Origin: Actinophytocola sp.
GTDB lineage: Bacteria; Actinomycetota; Actinomycetes; Mycobacteriales; Pseudonocardiaceae
Direction of reading: 5' to 3'
Assembly (NCBI GenBank): GCA_009377475.1
Contig: WHTY01000019.1
Span: 1-58,312 of the forward strand
Length of the DNA stretch: 58,312 nucleotides
Shown here: positions 49,347-57,813 of the stretch, piece after piece
How the letters are laid out: every line of letters begins with the position of its first letter
Position numbering within the stretch: the first letter of the stretch is position 1
Position numbers and translations under genes: made by a program
Notes under the pieces: generated by a model
Seen by the model: only the letters and a program-made list of their open reading frames with translations
Told to the model about the DNA's origin: nothing
Databases searched by the model: none

Positions 49347-50936
49347 GTGCCACGTTCTCCGCGCAAGCTCTCCGCCCTCGTCGGCGCTGTTCTGATCGCC
49401 GTGACCGGCTGCACCGTCCTGGACGAGGGCAGTCCTTCCGGCGGTGACCGTGCGCCCGCTGGCCCGGTCGGCCCCGTCCCGGATGGCCTCGACGACTTCT
49501 ACTCCCAGCGACTTGACTGGGGTGACTGCCAACCGTATGCGACGACGAACGTCGCCGAGCAGACCTTCGCCGCGCCCGAGGTGGAGTGCGCGCTTCTCGA
49601 GGTGCCGTTGTCGTACGAGAACCCGGACGCCGAGACCATCGAGGTCGGCGTGTTGCGCACCCGCGCGCAGGACGATCGGATCGGCTCGCTGCTGGTCAAC
49701 CCCGGCGGGCCCGGGGTGTCCGGTATGGAGGCAGCCGCCAGCCTGCGGTTCTCACCAACCATCAACAAGCTGGGGGACCGCTTCGACGTCGTGGGCTTCG
49801 ATCCACGTGGCGTCGGCGCGAGCGAGCCGTCGGTCGACTGCCTGACCGACGCCGAACGGGACGCCGACCGCGCCGATGACAGCGAAGTCGACGGCACACC
49901 CCAGGGTGTCAAGGAGCAGGAGGCCGAGGAGCGGGCGTTCGCGCGCAAGTGCGCGCAGCGGACCGAGCACGGCGAGGAGATGCTGGCGAACCTCGGCACC
50001 CGCGACGTCGTCAAGGACATGGACATCCTCCGCTCGGTCCTCGGCGACCGGAAGCTCACCTATCTGGGCTACTCCTACGGCACCCGGATTGGGTCTACCT
50101 ACGCCGAGCAGTTCCCGGACAACGTGCGCGCGATGATCCTCGACGGCGCGCTCGACCCCGAGCAGGAGCTCGTCGACTCGCTGGTCGCGCAGGGCAAGGG
50201 CTTCGGCGACGCCTTCGCGGAGTTCGCCAAGTGGTGCGCCAAGCGGCAGGACTGCGGCCTCGGCGACGAACCGGCGAAGGCCACCGAGCGCTACCAGGAC
50301 CTGGTGCGGCCGTTGATCGACGACCCGGTCACCATCGCCGACGGCAGGGAGCTGTCGTTCGACGACGCCACCACCGCGACCGTGCAGGCGCTGTACTCGC
50401 AGCAACTGTGGGAGAAGCTCAACACCGGCCTCAACGAGCTGCAACGACGTCGCGGCGAGGCGCTGATGGCGTTGGCCGACCAGTACAACGAACGCGGCCC
50501 GAACGGCGAGTACTCCGACACTCAGGACGCCTTCGCAGCGATCCGCTGCGTCGATGACCCGAGGGTGACCGACCGCGACACGATCCTCACCGCGCAACGT
50601 CGTTACGCGCAGGTCGCGCCGTTCCTGGACAGCGGAAAGCCGATCAGCGAAGCCCGCGACGCCTGCGCGTTCTGGCCGGTGCCGAACACGTCGGAACCGC
50701 ACCTGCCCAACGTCGAAGGCGTGCCACCGGCGCTCGTCATCTCCACGACGAACGACCCGGCGACGCCGTACCAGGCGGGCGTGCAGCTCGCGAAGGCGAT
50801 GGGCGGCAGCCTGCTGACGTACGAAGGCACCCAGCACACCGTGTTCGCGCAGGGCAATCAGTGCGTGGACCAGCCGGGCATCGACTACCTCATCAACGGC
50901 ACGCTGCCGAAGAAGGGACTGCGCTGCTCGGGCTGA
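49347..50936 (+). CDS. Secreted lipoprotein alpha/beta hydrolase, TAP-like S33 peptidase
   Basis: A 529-residue exported protein. The signal region ends in a VTGC lipobox, so it is probably a lipoprotein. The hydrolase has GPGVSGMEAA (oxyanion region), nucleophile elbow GYSYG, catalytic Asp in NDPATPYQ and His in TQHTVF, and several cysteines that may form disulfides. It resembles the streptomycete tripeptidyl aminopeptidases and M. tuberculosis Hip1/CaeA (Rv2224c), which also lies between panB and glnA2. GTG at 49347 gives a proper signal peptide; the frame opens at 49305. It converges with the GlxA-type gene, three bases between stops. Confidence 0.9.
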   Translation: MPRSPRKLSALVGAVLIAVTGCTVLDEGSPSGGDRAPAGPVGPVPDGLDDFYSQRLDWGDCQPYATTNVAEQTFAAPEVECALLEVPLSYENPDAETIEVGVLRTRAQDDRIGSLLVNPGGPGVSGMEAAASLRFSPTINKLGDRFDVVGFDPRGVGASEPSVDCLTDAERDADRADDSEVDGTPQGVKEQEAEERAFARKCAQRTEHGEEMLANLGTRDVVKDMDILRSVLGDRKLTYLGYSYGTRIGSTYAEQFPDNVRAMILDGALDPEQELVDSLVAQGKGFGDAFAEFAKWCAKRQDCGLGDEPAKATERYQDLVRPLIDDPVTIADGRELSFDDATTATVQALYSQQLWEKLNTGLNELQRRRGEALMALADQYNERGPNGEYSDTQDAFAAIRCVDDPRVTDRDTILTAQRRYAQVAPFLDSGKPISEARDACAFWPVPNTSEPHLPNVEGVPPALVISTTNDPATPYQAGVQLAKAMGGSLLTYEGTQHTVFAQGNQCVDQPGIDYLINGTLPKKGLRCSG

Positions 50937-50939
50937 GCC

Positions 50940-51899
50940 TCACGCGCCGGTGGCGAACGTCCGCCGGTACGCCAGCGGCGGCACGCCCAGCACCGCGCTG
51001 AAGTGTTTGCGCAGTGAGGCGGCACTGCCAAGGCCGGACTCCTCGGCCACCTGATCCACGGGCAGGTCGGTCGTCTCAAGCAGCCTGCGGGCGTAGTCCA
51101 CCCGCTGTCGGATCAGCCAGGTGTGCGGCGGCAGCCCCGTCTCCGCGCGGAACCGCCTGCTGAACGTGCGCTCGCTCATCATGGCGTGCGCCGCGAGCAT
51201 CCCCAGGGTGAGCGGTTCGCCGAGCCGCCGCAGCGCCCACGCCCGCGTCGCCGAAGTGCTCCCGATGCCCTGCTGCGGCAACGGCGCCTCGATGAACTGC
51301 GACTGGCCACCATCCCGCCACGGCGGCACGACGCAGTAGCGGGCGGCGTGGTTGGCCACCCCGCTGCCGTGGTCGGAACGCAAGACGTGCAGACACAGAT
51401 CGACGCCCGCAGCGAGCCCCGCCGACGTGAGCACATCGCCCTCATCGACGAACAGGACGTCCTCGCGCAGATCGACCTGCGGATACAGCCGTCGGAAGTC
51501 GGCAGCGTGCGCCCAGTGCGTCGTGGCCTTACGACCGTCGAGCAGCCCTGCCGCGCCGAGCACGAACGCGCCAGTGCAGATCGACATCATCCGCGTGTCC
51601 GGACGGATGAGGGCAAGCGCCGCAGCGATGTCGTCGGTCAGCACGCCCTGGTGCCTCGGCCCGGGCGTGCGGGTGCCGGGGATGATCACCGTGTCCGCAT
51701 CGGCAAGGATCTCCGGCCCATGGTCGAGCCGCGCTTCGTAGCCCGCACTCACCCGCACCGGACGGTCATCGACGCCGCAGAGCTTGACGTCGTAGAGCGG
51801 GACGCCGTCCCGATGCGCTTCGGCCAGGATCTGCGGCGGGATCTGCATGTCGTAGCCGACGACCTCGCCGATCGCCAGCACAGCGACGCGATGAACCAT
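50940..51899 (-). CDS. GlxA-type AraC family regulator with DJ-1/PfpI domain
   Basis: A 319-residue regulator with an N-terminal DJ-1/PfpI-like domain (about 1-190, including ICTGAFVLGAAGLLDGRKAT with the Cys elbow) and a C-terminal AraC double helix-turn-helix (about 215-312: LAAHAMMSERTFSRRFRAET and VDQVAEESGLGSAASLRKHF). Such regulators sense small metabolites or stress; the ligand is unknown. It starts at 51899, head to head with an MFS transporter gene. The shared region has a perfect 8-bp inverted repeat (51918-51935) that may be its operator. Confidence 0.9.
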   Translation of the reverse strand: MVHRVAVLAIGEVVGYDMQIPPQILAEAHRDGVPLYDVKLCGVDDRPVRVSAGYEARLDHGPEILADADTVIIPGTRTPGPRHQGVLTDDIAAALALIRPDTRMMSICTGAFVLGAAGLLDGRKATTHWAHAADFRRLYPQVDLREDVLFVDEGDVLTSAGLAAGVDLCLHVLRSDHGSGVANHAARYCVVPPWRDGGQSQFIEAPLPQQGIGSTSATRAWALRRLGEPLTLGMLAAHAMMSERTFSRRFRAETGLPPHTWLIRQRVDYARRLLETTDLPVDQVAEESGLGSAASLRKHFSAVLGVPPLAYRRTFATGA

Positions 51900-51917
51900 G
51901 GCAATATCTTCTCATAT

Positions 51918-51935
51918 AGTGGCAATCTTGCCACT
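51918..51935. promoter_or_regulatory. Palindromic operator candidate in the glxA/MFS divergent region
   Basis: AGTGGCAA-TC-TTGCCACT, perfect 8-bp arms, 19 bases upstream of the regulator start and 34 bases before the MFS GTG. A further GGCAAT half-copy lies at 51900-51905. A position over both promoters suits autoregulation and control of the transporter. Confidence 0.5.
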
Positions 51936-51969
51936 GGTGCAGGTGCGACCGCCTGGCGAGGCTGAGCAG

Positions 51970-52776
51970 GTGACTCTCGTTGATCTCTCGCAGCGGCCGT
52001 CCACCCCACGAGGTCGGCGGCCGCACTGGGCCTGGCTCGTGGCCTTCGCGGGCTTCATCGCACTGGTCGGCGCGGCTGGATTCCGGGCGGCGCCCAGCGT
52101 CCTCATCGACCCGCTGCACGCCGAGTACGGCTGGTCGCGTGGCACGATCTCGGCCGCCGTCTCGATCAACCTGGTGCTCTACGGCCTGATGTCGCCGTTC
52201 GCCGCCGCGTTGATGGAGCGCTTCGGCATGCGCCGCGTCGTCTCCTGCGCGCTGGTGCTCGTCGGTGTCGGTAGCGGCCTCACGGTGTTCATGACGTCGA
52301 GCTGGCAACTGTTGCTGCTGTGGGGCGTGCTGGTCGGCACTGGGACCGGCGCCATGGCGTTGACGCTGGTCGCGACGTTGACCAGTCGTTGGTTCGTCCG
52401 CCGCAGGGGCTTGGTGAGCGGTCTGCTCACGGCGGGCAGCGCGGCAGGCCAGTTGGTCTTCCTGCCGTTGGTGGCGATGCTGGCGACTCGCTACGGCTGG
52501 CGCGAAGCTTCGCTCGCGGTGGCGCTCGCCGCGCTCGGTGTCGTCCCGCTCGTGCTCGCCTTCCTGCGCGATCATCCCCGCGACGTCGGCACGACGGCCT
52601 ACGGCGCTGAGCCGGCCGCCTTCGCCGCTGGTGCGGCGCGCGATCAGCTGGGCAGCTACGACATCGCCTGGTACGGCGCGGGCGTGCTGTGCGTGCTGGC
52701 CACGGTGATGTCGCTGCGCATCCGCCGCGCGCCGAGCGAGGAACCGCCCGCCGCCCAGCACGGAGTGTCACGGTAG
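51970..52776 (+). CDS. MFS transporter with an internal deletion (truncated)
   Basis: A 268-residue protein. Residues about 20-200 are the six-helix N-terminal half of a major facilitator transporter (GWSRGTISAAVSINLVLYGL, MERFGMRRVV, TLTSRWFVRRRGLVSGLLTA, FLRDHPRDVG). The sequence then jumps to a single final helix (DIAWYGAGVLCVLATVMSLR) and a C-terminal tail typical of full-length members. Normal length is about 420-440 residues, so five or six helices are missing while the frame is kept. It is probably non-functional as a transporter. GTG at 51970 is preferred; the ATG at 51898 overlaps the divergent gene. Confidence 0.75.
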   Translation: MTLVDLSQRPSTPRGRRPHWAWLVAFAGFIALVGAAGFRAAPSVLIDPLHAEYGWSRGTISAAVSINLVLYGLMSPFAAALMERFGMRRVVSCALVLVGVGSGLTVFMTSSWQLLLLWGVLVGTGTGAMALTLVATLTSRWFVRRRGLVSGLLTAGSAAGQLVFLPLVAMLATRYGWREASLAVALAALGVVPLVLAFLRDHPRDVGTTAYGAEPAAFAAGAARDQLGSYDIAWYGAGVLCVLATVMSLRIRRAPSEEPPAAQHGVSR

Positions 52777-52823
52777 GGCATGTCACATGCGGTCCGGCGT
52801 GCGTTGCCGTTAGTCTCCGGAGC

Positions 52824-54167
52824 ATGGATCGCCAGCAGGAGTTCGTGCTGCGCACGCTCGAAGAGCGCGATATTCGCTTTGTCCGGCTGTGGTTTACCGA
52901 CGTCCTCGGGTTCCTGAAATCGGTGGCGGTCGCGCCCGCCGAGCTGGAGGGGGCGTTCACCGAGGGCATCGGGTTCGACGGCTCGGCCATCGAGGGCTTC
53001 GCGCGGGTCTACGAGTCGGACATGGTGGCCAAGCCGGACCCTGCGACGTTCCAGGTGCTGCCATGGGAGACGCCGGAGGGCGGTCACTACTCGGCGCGGA
53101 TGTTCTGCGACATCGCCATGCCGGACGGCTCGCCGTCCTGGGCAGACCCGCGCCACGTACTGCGCAGGCAGCTCTCCAAGGCGGGCGAGGCGGGCTTCAC
53201 CTGCTACGTGCACCCGGAGATCGAGTTCTTCCTGCTCGCTGACTCCCCCGAGGACGGCGCCCCGCCCATCCCCGCGGACAACGGCGGCTACTTCGACCAG
53301 GCCAGCCACGCGACGGCGGCGCACTTCCGCAGGCATGCCATCGAGACGCTGGAAGCGATGGGCATCTCGGTGGAGTTCAGTCACCACGAGGGCGCGCCGG
53401 GGCAGCAGGAGATCGACCTGCGTTACGCCGATGCGCTGACCATGGCCGACAACGTGATGACGTTCCGCTACGTCGTCAAGGAGGTCGCGCTGACCCAGGG
53501 CGTGCGGGCCACCTTCATGCCCAAGCCGTTCTCCGACCAGCCCGGTTCCGGCATGCACACGCACCTCAGCCTCTTTGAAGGCGACCAGAACGCCTTCTAC
53601 GACCCGGAGGACCCCGACGAGCTCTCCAAGACCGGCAAGGCATTCGTCGCTGGCATGCTGGCCCACGCGCGGGAGATCTCGGCGGTGACGAACCAATGGG
53701 TGAACTCGTACAAGCGGCTCATTGTCGGCGGCGAGGCCCCGACGACGGTGTCGTGGGGCAGGGCCAACCGCTCTGCGCTGGTACGCGTGCCGATGTACTC
53801 GCCGGGCAAGGCGTCCTCCCGACGGGTGGAGCTGCGCTCACTCGACTCGGCGTGCAACCCGTACCTGGCGTACTCGGTGATTCTCGCCGCTGGGCTGAAG
53901 GGCATCAGCGAGGGCTATGAGCTGCCGCCCGCCGCAGAGGACAACATCTGGTCGCTGAGCGAGACCGAGCGCAGGGCGGCTGGCTACAAGCAGCTCCCGC
54001 AAAACCTCGGCGAGGCGCTGACCGAGATGGAAGGCTCCGAGCTGCTGCCGGACGCCCTCGGCGAGCACGTCTACGACTTCTTCCTGCGCAACAAGCGAGT
54101 CGAATGGGACAACTACCGCAGCGAGGTCACCCCGTACGAGCTGCGGACACTGCTGCCCGTCGTCTGA
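52824..54167 (+). CDS. glnA2: Type I glutamine synthetase, GlnA2-like
   Basis: A 447-residue class I glutamine synthetase, forming glutamine (or gamma-glutamyl compounds) from glutamate, ammonia and ATP. Motifs include GIGFDGSAIEGFARVYESDM, the ATP-site region KPFSDQPGSGMHTHLSLFEG, and NPYLAYSVILAAGLKGI. Length and opening residues match M. tuberculosis GlnA2 (Rv2222c, 446 residues), not the longer GlnA1. The frame is open to 52689, but ATG at 52824 with CCGGAG begins at the conserved MDRQQEFVLRTLEERD. A 13-bp hairpin follows (54186-54220). GlnE, next to glnA2 in mycobacteria, does not follow here. Confidence 0.94.
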   Translation: MDRQQEFVLRTLEERDIRFVRLWFTDVLGFLKSVAVAPAELEGAFTEGIGFDGSAIEGFARVYESDMVAKPDPATFQVLPWETPEGGHYSARMFCDIAMPDGSPSWADPRHVLRRQLSKAGEAGFTCYVHPEIEFFLLADSPEDGAPPIPADNGGYFDQASHATAAHFRRHAIETLEAMGISVEFSHHEGAPGQQEIDLRYADALTMADNVMTFRYVVKEVALTQGVRATFMPKPFSDQPGSGMHTHLSLFEGDQNAFYDPEDPDELSKTGKAFVAGMLAHAREISAVTNQWVNSYKRLIVGGEAPTTVSWGRANRSALVRVPMYSPGKASSRRVELRSLDSACNPYLAYSVILAAGLKGISEGYELPPAAEDNIWSLSETERRAAGYKQLPQNLGEALTEMEGSELLPDALGEHVYDFFLRNKRVEWDNYRSEVTPYELRTLLPVV

Positions 54168-54185
54168 TGATCGGTCACCAATACG

Positions 54186-54220
54186 CGAACAACGCGGATT
54201 TTCGCATTCCGCGTTGTTCG
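54186..54220 (+). terminator. Hairpin terminator after glnA2
   Basis: CGAACAACGCGGA (54186-54198) and TCCGCGTTGTTCG (54208-54220), a perfect 13-bp stem with a 9-base loop. It separates glnA2 from the oxygenase-methyltransferase-acyltransferase cassette. Confidence 0.75.
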
Positions 54221-54255
54221 TCTGCCGTGAATTCGCTGCACAGAAAGGGTTGTGA

Positions 54256-55125
54256 ATGGACGCTTCGGGAACTCAGGTGATTGAGCAATTGGTCAACACC
54301 GAGAGCTACCCGTTATCGGAACCAGGAAGCGACCGGTGGCGCGAGATCGTCACCGCCATCCGGGGTGAGCTACGCGACGACGGATGCAGCGTCCTGTCCG
54401 AGTTCGTCCGTCCCGAACTGCGCGACGTGCTGCGGCTGCAGGGCGCCGAGATGGCGCCGAAAGCCTACTACGACGCCGAGACCGTCAACGCCTACAACGT
54501 CGACACCGACGCCGACCTGCCGGACGACCATCCCGGCAGGCGGCCGATGCAGCGCGGCAACGCCTTCGTGCCCCGCGACGCCATTCCGTCGGACGCGATC
54601 ATCCACCAGCTCTACACCAGCCCGCTGTTCCAGCGGTTCCTCGCCGACTGCTTCGAGCTGACCGAGATCCACCCGCTCGCCGACCCGCTCGCCGGGCTGG
54701 TGCTCAACGTGGTGTCGCCGGGCAAGGAACACCCCTGGCACTTCGACACCAACGAGTTCACCGTCACCATGCTCACCCAGGAGTCGGACGCCGGCGGGGT
54801 CTTCGAGTACTGCCCCAACATCCGGTCGGCGGAGTCCGAGAACTTCGACGGCGTCAACGTGGTCCTTGCGGGCGACGGCGAACACCTGATCCGCGGACTC
54901 GAGCTGCGACCGGGTGACCTGCAGTTGTTCAAGGGCCGCTACGCCCTGCATCGGGTGAGCGCCGTGCGGGGCGACCGTGCGCGGCACACCGCGATCTTCG
55001 CCTACAGCGAGCGCGACGGTGTCATCGGAACGCCTGCCCGCACCAAGCAGCTTTTCGGCAGGGTGCTGCCGGAACACCATGCCGCCGCCGCGCAAGCGGT
55101 GCGCGTCGACCAACTTCTCGACTAA
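54256..55125 (+). CDS. Fe(II)/2-oxoglutarate oxygenase, HalD/BesD-like, predicted amino acid hydroxylase
   Basis: A 289-residue non-heme iron oxygenase. The facial triad is visible as H162-F-D164 (in HPWHFDTNEF) and H232 (YALHRVSAV), with R243 (RARHTAIF) placed to bind 2-oxoglutarate. The overall sequence resembles the HalD/BesD family of enzymes acting on free amino acids. BesD-type chlorinases have Gly in place of the Asp to make room for chloride; the Asp here predicts hydroxylation. Substrate is unknown; free lysine or an N-methylated amino acid are plausible guesses. ATG at 54256 has a GAAAGGG site. The next gene starts 15 bases on, after an AAAGGAGG site. Confidence 0.82.
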   Translation: MDASGTQVIEQLVNTESYPLSEPGSDRWREIVTAIRGELRDDGCSVLSEFVRPELRDVLRLQGAEMAPKAYYDAETVNAYNVDTDADLPDDHPGRRPMQRGNAFVPRDAIPSDAIIHQLYTSPLFQRFLADCFELTEIHPLADPLAGLVLNVVSPGKEHPWHFDTNEFTVTMLTQESDAGGVFEYCPNIRSAESENFDGVNVVLAGDGEHLIRGLELRPGDLQLFKGRYALHRVSAVRGDRARHTAIFAYSERDGVIGTPARTKQLFGRVLPEHHAAAAQAVRVDQLLD

Positions 55126-55139
55126 AGGAGGCCCGGTTC

Positions 55140-56006
55140 GTGGGATTCGACGCCACCGGAAAAGTGTCGCTCGACCACATTTACGCGCAGCCCGATCCGC
55201 GCGCGTACTTTCGCGAACTACGAGAGCTCGATTACCGCATTACACAACTGGCGAAACCGTATTTCGCGAAACTCGTCGACGACTATCGGCAAGCGCGTCA
55301 GGTGACGACGTGTCAGATTGTGGATATCGGTTGTTCCTACGGCATCAACGCCGCGCTGCTGAATTGCGATCTGACGATGGACGAGCTGTACGACCGGTAC
55401 TGCGGTGCCGCTGACAACGCCGTGACGTCGATGTCGCGCGCCGAGCTGCTGCGGCAGGACCGGGAGCTGGTGCGGGCACGCGGCGGGCTGGACCGGCACC
55501 GGTTCATCGGACTGGACGCCTCGCAGCCCGCGCTCGCCTACGCGCGCGAAGCCGGGTTCCTCGACGCTGACGTCCACGCCGATCTGGAGTCGCACCCGCC
55601 CACCGAGCAGCAGCGCACGGTGTTCGACGGCACCGACTTAGTGATCTCCACCGGCTGTCTTGGCTATGTCACCGGCACGACGCTGGAGCGCGTCATCGCG
55701 GCGTCGGGGGAGCGCAGGCCGTGGTTGGCGCACTTCGTGCTGCGGATGTTTCCGTTCGCGCCGGTCGTCGACATGCTCACGCGGCTCGGTTACGACACCA
55801 TTCCGGTCGACGGCGTGTTCAAGCAGCGGCGGTTCGCGGGCGAGCAGGAGCAGGCGCGGATGCTCGACACCCTCGCGACGCGCGGCTTCGACCCCGATGG
55901 CCTGGAAACCGACGGCTGGCTGTACGCCCAGCTCTACATCTCCCTGCCACGCGGGGAGCGCAGCACCATCGACAGCAGTGACGTGAGGATTGAGCGTGAG
56001 CGGTAA
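55140..56006 (+). CDS. Class I SAM-dependent methyltransferase
   Basis: A 288-residue protein with a Rossmann-type motif I, VDIGCSYGINAAL (61-73), an acidic FIGLDASQPALAYA segment for the ribose of SAM, and TDLVISTGCLGYVT as the motif IV region. The long insert before FIGLDAS (about 77-120) and the WLAHFVLRMFPFAPVVDM segment are not typical of common families, so the substrate cannot be read. Next to an amino acid hydroxylase-like and a carnitine acyltransferase-like gene, N-methylation of an amino acid to a betaine is the simplest proposal. GTG at 55140 has a strong AAAGGAGG site. It overlaps the next gene by 11 bases. Confidence 0.82.
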   Translation: MGFDATGKVSLDHIYAQPDPRAYFRELRELDYRITQLAKPYFAKLVDDYRQARQVTTCQIVDIGCSYGINAALLNCDLTMDELYDRYCGAADNAVTSMSRAELLRQDRELVRARGGLDRHRFIGLDASQPALAYAREAGFLDADVHADLESHPPTEQQRTVFDGTDLVISTGCLGYVTGTTLERVIAASGERRPWLAHFVLRMFPFAPVVDMLTRLGYDTIPVDGVFKQRRFAGEQEQARMLDTLATRGFDPDGLETDGWLYAQLYISLPRGERSTIDSSDVRIERER

Positions 56007-57813
56007 CGAGAACCTGTCCACCCGCACCTTCGGCAACGACGACACCCTGCCCCGGGTGCCGCTGCCCACCGTCGAGGAAAGCTGCGACCGGTTCCTCGAA
56101 TGGTGCGGACCGCTGTTGACCGAGGACGAGCTGGCCGAGACGAAGGCGGCGGTCGAGGAGTTCCGGCGCGACGGCAGCCCCGCGCACACGCTGCACGCCG
56201 CGCTGGCCGAGTACGACGCCACCGAGGGCGTGCGCAGTTGGCTCGACACGTTCTGGCTGTACCGCTACCTCGGCCGCCGGGACCGCATCGCGCTCAACGC
56301 GAACTTCTTCTTCCTGTTCAACGACGTCGACGTCAGCCAGGCCGAGCGGGCGGCAGGGCTGATCGCGTCCGCGCTGCACTACAAGACGTTGCTGGACGAG
56401 GAACGCATCCCGCCGGTCGTGCAACGCGGTGTGCCGCAGTCGATGGACCAGAACAAATTCCTGTTCTCCACCACCCGCATCCCCGGCGCGGTGCAGGATC
56501 GGGTCCGCGCGCCATACAGCGGTGAGTGGCCAGGACCGTCGACCGAGCGGCACATCCTGGTGTTCTACCGGGGCAACCTCTTCCGGCTGGACGTCCTTGG
56601 CGAGCAGGGCAAGCCGCACACCCTTGCCGAACTCGCCGACGGCATCCGGGCGGTGATGGCCGCGGGCGCCACCTCGGCGGCTCCTGGGACGTCCGTGGGT
56701 CACCTCACCACCAAGGCGCGGGCGGAGTGGGCCGCCAGCAGGCAGGATCTGCTCGCCGCCGACTCGGGCAACCCCGCGCTGCTGGACGAGGTGGAGCGGG
56801 CGTTGTTCTGCGTCTGCCTCGAAGACCTGGTGCCGGAGGACGCTCACACGGCCTGCGACCAGTTGCTGCACGGCGACAGCGCCAACCGCTGGTTCGACAA
56901 GGCGGTCTCGTTCATCGTGTTCGGCGACGGCACGGCGGGGATCAACGTCGAGCACTGCGAGCTGGACGGCACCACGATCCTGCGGTTCGTGGACGCGCTG
57001 TTCGAAGACACCGCCGAGGCGCACTCGACGCAGTCCGGCGCGGTGGCGCAGGGCAAGCCCGCCGTCACGCCGATCGAGTTCTCGCTCACCGACGCGCTGC
57101 GCGCCGACATCACCTCGGCGGCGGAGTCGTTCGCCGCGCAGGCTGCCGACACCGCGACGTCCCTGCTGTCGTTCGACGACTTCGGCACGAATACGGCCAA
57201 ACGGCTGGGAATCTCGCCGGACGCGTTCATGCAATGCGCGTACCAGCTGGCCCACTACCGGGCGAAGGGGTTGCAGGGCGCGACGTACGAGTCCATCGCG
57301 ACCCGGCAGTACCGGCGGGGCAGGACCGAGGCGATGCGGGTGGTCACGCCCGAGCTGCAACGGTTCGTGGCCGCGATGACCGACGACGACGTCGACGAGG
57401 CCGCCCGTCGCGACGCCTTCCGGGCCGCGGCGGACAAGCACGTCGCGCGCGCGAAGGAATGCCAGACCGGGCAGGCACCCGAGCAACACCTGTGGGAGCT
57501 GCAACTGATCCAGCAGCGACGCAAGAAGGTGCTGGGGACAGTGGAACCGCTCGCGCTGTACGAGTCACCGGGATGGTTGCGGATGCGCGACGACTATCTC
57601 AGCACGAGTTCCGCGCCGTCGGTCAACATCCGGTACTTCGGGTTCGGGTCGACGAGTGGCACATGCATCGGCGTCGGCTACGTCTTGCTGCCGGAGCGAC
57701 TGGCGATCTATCTCAGTACGCCGCGCCCCGTCGCGGAGCCGATGTACGCGTTCGGGCGCGAGCTTCGTCGAGCCGTCGGCGAGCTCGCCGCGTTGCTCGC
57801 GTCAGAGGTCTAA
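55996..57813 (+). CDS. Choline/carnitine O-acyltransferase family protein
   Basis: A 605-residue protein spanning the whole fold of this mainly eukaryotic family (carnitine acetyltransferase is about 626). Signatures: PLPTVEESCDRFLEW near the start, NRWFDKAVSFIVFGDG then INVEHCELDGTTI with the catalytic His about 320, the YESIATRQYRRGRTEAMR block (about 430-447) that contacts the carnitine carboxylate, and a glycine-rich FGFGSTSGTCIGVGY segment. It should transfer an acyl group between CoA and the hydroxyl of a trimethylammonium compound. GTG at 55996 with GAGGA upstream is preferred over TTG at 55990. It is the last cassette gene before the rRNA operon. Confidence 0.9.
   Translation: MSGNENLSTRTFGNDDTLPRVPLPTVEESCDRFLEWCGPLLTEDELAETKAAVEEFRRDGSPAHTLHAALAEYDATEGVRSWLDTFWLYRYLGRRDRIALNANFFFLFNDVDVSQAERAAGLIASALHYKTLLDEERIPPVVQRGVPQSMDQNKFLFSTTRIPGAVQDRVRAPYSGEWPGPSTERHILVFYRGNLFRLDVLGEQGKPHTLAELADGIRAVMAAGATSAAPGTSVGHLTTKARAEWAASRQDLLAADSGNPALLDEVERALFCVCLEDLVPEDAHTACDQLLHGDSANRWFDKAVSFIVFGDGTAGINVEHCELDGTTILRFVDALFEDTAEAHSTQSGAVAQGKPAVTPIEFSLTDALRADITSAAESFAAQAADTATSLLSFDDFGTNTAKRLGISPDAFMQCAYQLAHYRAKGLQGATYESIATRQYRRGRTEAMRVVTPELQRFVAAMTDDDVDEAARRDAFRAAADKHVARAKECQTGQAPEQHLWELQLIQQRRKKVLGTVEPLALYESPGWLRMRDDYLSTSSAPSVNIRYFGFGSTSGTCIGVGYVLLPERLAIYLSTPRPVAEPMYAFGRELRRAVGELAALLASEV

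Noticed and set aside
54256..55125. Calling the oxygenase a halogenase
   Set aside because: The active site has HxD, not HxG, so chloride coordination is not expected.
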